NCBI GenBank assembly: GCA_051004015.1
Contig: JBPCKT010000044.1
Coordinates: 1 to 23,729 of the forward strand
Direction: 5' to 3'
Source of the DNA: SXOA01 sp051004015
Lineage (GTDB): Bacteria > Planctomycetota > Planctomycetia > Pirellulales > Pirellulaceae
Length of the DNA stretch: 23,729 nucleotides
Position 1 is the first letter of the stretch. Each line of letters opens with the position of its first letter. Positions 22,521-23,729 of the stretch are shown here, piece by piece. Below the pieces are notes generated by a model. That model was not told the DNA's origin, searched no databases, and saw nothing but the letters and a program-made list of their open reading frames with translations. The position numbers and the translations under genes were made by a program.

Positions 22521-23657
22521 ATGCTCAATTCTTCGCGACATTCCCGGCTCCTTGCCAGCCTGCTCGCCGCCCTAGCGCTGGCCGGCTGCGGTCCTTCCAC
22601 CCCCACGACGCCCGGTGGCGCCGGCACTTCCACCAGCGTCGCCGCCAAGGATCCCGGCAAGCTGCCGGATGATGCCGAGCTTCTCAAGCAACTTGATGAC
22701 GCCCTCGATTTCACGCTGGAAAAGCGGCGACTGGATGTGAAAGACCAGGCGGCCTGGCAAATCATTCACGGTGCGCTGGCGTACAAGCGGAAATTCCTGG
22801 TCAGGGCTGGAGACAAAGATGTTCCAGCCGTCGAGTACGCCCTGAGTGGTGGCGCGATGAAGGGCTGGAACCTGGTCGAAGCCGACGTGCTCGATGAGAA
22901 GACGGGCCGCCGCGGCGTGCGGGCACTCCTGGAAGGGGGGACGCTTGCGGGCCAGGGACATTACGACCAGTGGATGGGCTACCTCTCCGATACCGGCCTC
23001 AAGCTCGATGAGAAAATCATGGTCGAGGGCAAAGAGCACACCATTGCCGACTATGTTCGGCAGATTGAGCTCGATGTGCCGCGGAACATGGACCGCGAGT
23101 ATAGCTGGACCATCATGGCCCTGACGGCTTACCACCCGACCGACTACAAGTGGACCGCCAGCGATGGCAAGGAATGGAGCCTGCCGCAGCTTGTCGAAAC
23201 CGAGCTTAATTTCAACATCGATGAAAGCCCCTGCGGCGGGACGCACCGCATGTATGGCCTGGCACTGGCCCGCAATCGGCACCTGGCCGTCGGCGGCAAA
23301 CTGGAAGGGGTCTGGAAAAAGTGCGAGGAGAAAATCCAGGAGCAAATCCAAAGGGCCAAAAAATCTCAAAACGCCGACGGCTCGCTCTCCTCCAAATACT
23401 TTCAGCGTCCCGCCACCGCCCCGGACATCACGGAGTGGATGGCTTCCTCCGGCCACGTTTTCGAATTTCTGGCGGAGGCGCTGACCAAGGAAGAGCTTGA
23501 AGAGCCTTGGATGAAACGTGCCGCGTGGAAGCTCTGCGAGCAGTTCCGCAAGACCAAAGCGGTGGACGTGGAATGCGCCCGCCTCTTCCACGCCACCCAC
23601 GGCCTGGTGCTGTACCGCGAGAAGGTGTTTGGCCCGCGGGAGTTTGGGAAACACTAG
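22521..23657 (+). CDS. Planctomycete-type lipoprotein, possibly an alpha/alpha toroid
   Basis: The 378 residues carry a lipoprotein signal: hydrophobic residues 10-20 then LAGC with the lipidated Cys at 23. A Ser/Thr/Pro/Gly linker follows (to about 45). The remainder is helical, with motifs AWQIIHGALAYKRKF, GQGHYDQWMGYLSDTG, ESPCGGTHRMYGLALARNRH and KKSQNADGSLSSKYF. The last resembles the QxxDGS turn of alpha/alpha-toroid repeats and echoes QSPDGS in the 13253-14122 protein. I have seen similar sequences only as uncharacterised planctomycete proteins and cannot assign a reaction. It is expected to be anchored in a membrane facing the periplasm. It is co-directional with the aminotransferase, and no Shine-Dalgarno is visible. 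Confidence 0.82.
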   Translation: MLNSSRHSRLLASLLAALALAGCGPSTPTTPGGAGTSTSVAAKDPGKLPDDAELLKQLDDALDFTLEKRRLDVKDQAAWQIIHGALAYKRKFLVRAGDKDVPAVEYALSGGAMKGWNLVEADVLDEKTGRRGVRALLEGGTLAGQGHYDQWMGYLSDTGLKLDEKIMVEGKEHTIADYVRQIELDVPRNMDREYSWTIMALTAYHPTDYKWTASDGKEWSLPQLVETELNFNIDESPCGGTHRMYGLALARNRHLAVGGKLEGVWKKCEEKIQEQIQRAKKSQNADGSLSSKYFQRPATAPDITEWMASSGHVFEFLAEALTKEELEEPWMKRAAWKLCEQFRKTKAVDVECARLFHATHGLVLYREKVFGPREFGKH

Positions 23658-23671
23658 CACGACGAGCAAGA

Positions 23672-23712
23672 GAGGGAGAAGCGGGTGGTCCCCACCCGAC
23701 GGAGTCTCCCTC
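23672..23712. repeat. Nested inverted repeat after the lipoprotein gene
   Basis: Outer arms GAGGGAGA (23672-23679) and TCTCCCTC (23705-23712) enclose an inner perfect stem CGGGTGG/CCACCCG (23682-23688 with 23692-23698) with loop TCC. It starts 14 bases after the stop codon. It may be a terminator hairpin or a REP-like element; there is no T-run directly after it. The last 17 bases of the window show nothing else. Confidence 0.55.
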
Positions 23713-23729
23713 CCCTTAGCGTTCGGGCG

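Overview
The window looks like chromosomal DNA of a GC-rich planctomycete, probably of the Pirellula type. The evidence is the gene repertoire: a Ser/Thr kinase with the typical planctomycete N-terminal extension, PQQ-like propellers opening with W(P/G)QWRGP, EF-hand fusions, an ExbB/ExbD/ExbD/TPR/vWA cluster, a DUF362 protein beside an alpha/alpha-toroid protein, NIPSNAP, and a secreted sialidase-like propeller. Many products carry Sec, Tat or lipoprotein export signals. No phage, CRISPR or antibiotic cluster is visible.

Layout. Bases 1-~130 are the end of an insertion sequence, with the first codons of an ISL3-type transposase reading leftwards. Two small secreted-protein genes follow (220-669, 729-1364) in visibly AT-richer DNA. 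At 1417-3099 (-) lies a membrane-anchored Ser/Thr kinase. Divergent from it, at 3175-4494 (+), is the most notable gene: an EF-hand plus iodothyronine-deiodinase-like protein whose active-site codon is an in-frame UGA followed at once by a bacterial-SECIS-like hairpin. It is therefore a likely selenoprotein, which ordinary ORF calling splits in two. Its stop codon and that of the convergent sialidase-like gene (4547-5716) both lie inside one shared palindrome.

From 12313 down to 4547 a long minus-strand run reads: 8-TM membrane protein, TonB-like-topology vWA protein, TPR protein, ExbB-type proton channel, two ExbD-type proteins, then from its own promoter an NHL-type propeller protein with a coiled-coil insert, then the sialidase-like protein. 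Palindromic REP-like elements sit at 4489-4552, 5735-5752 and 9227-9279. On the plus strand follow a divergent TrmB-family methyltransferase (12444), an alpha/alpha-toroid protein (13253) and a Tat-exported DUF362 protein (14136). A NIPSNAP gene (-), a free-standing tRNA-Gln(CUG) with promoter and terminator, an EF-hand/PQQ propeller (-) and an alpha/beta hydrolase (-) come next. The right end (+) holds a second PQQ propeller, a probable outer-membrane beta-barrel, a class V aminotransferase and a lipoprotein.

Several genes (kinase, deiodinase-like, TrmB-like, aminotransferase) lack a Shine-Dalgarno sequence and instead have a TANNNT -10 box 6-8 bases before the start codon, which suggests leaderless transcripts. 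All functional statements are read from sequence motifs; no database search was run.
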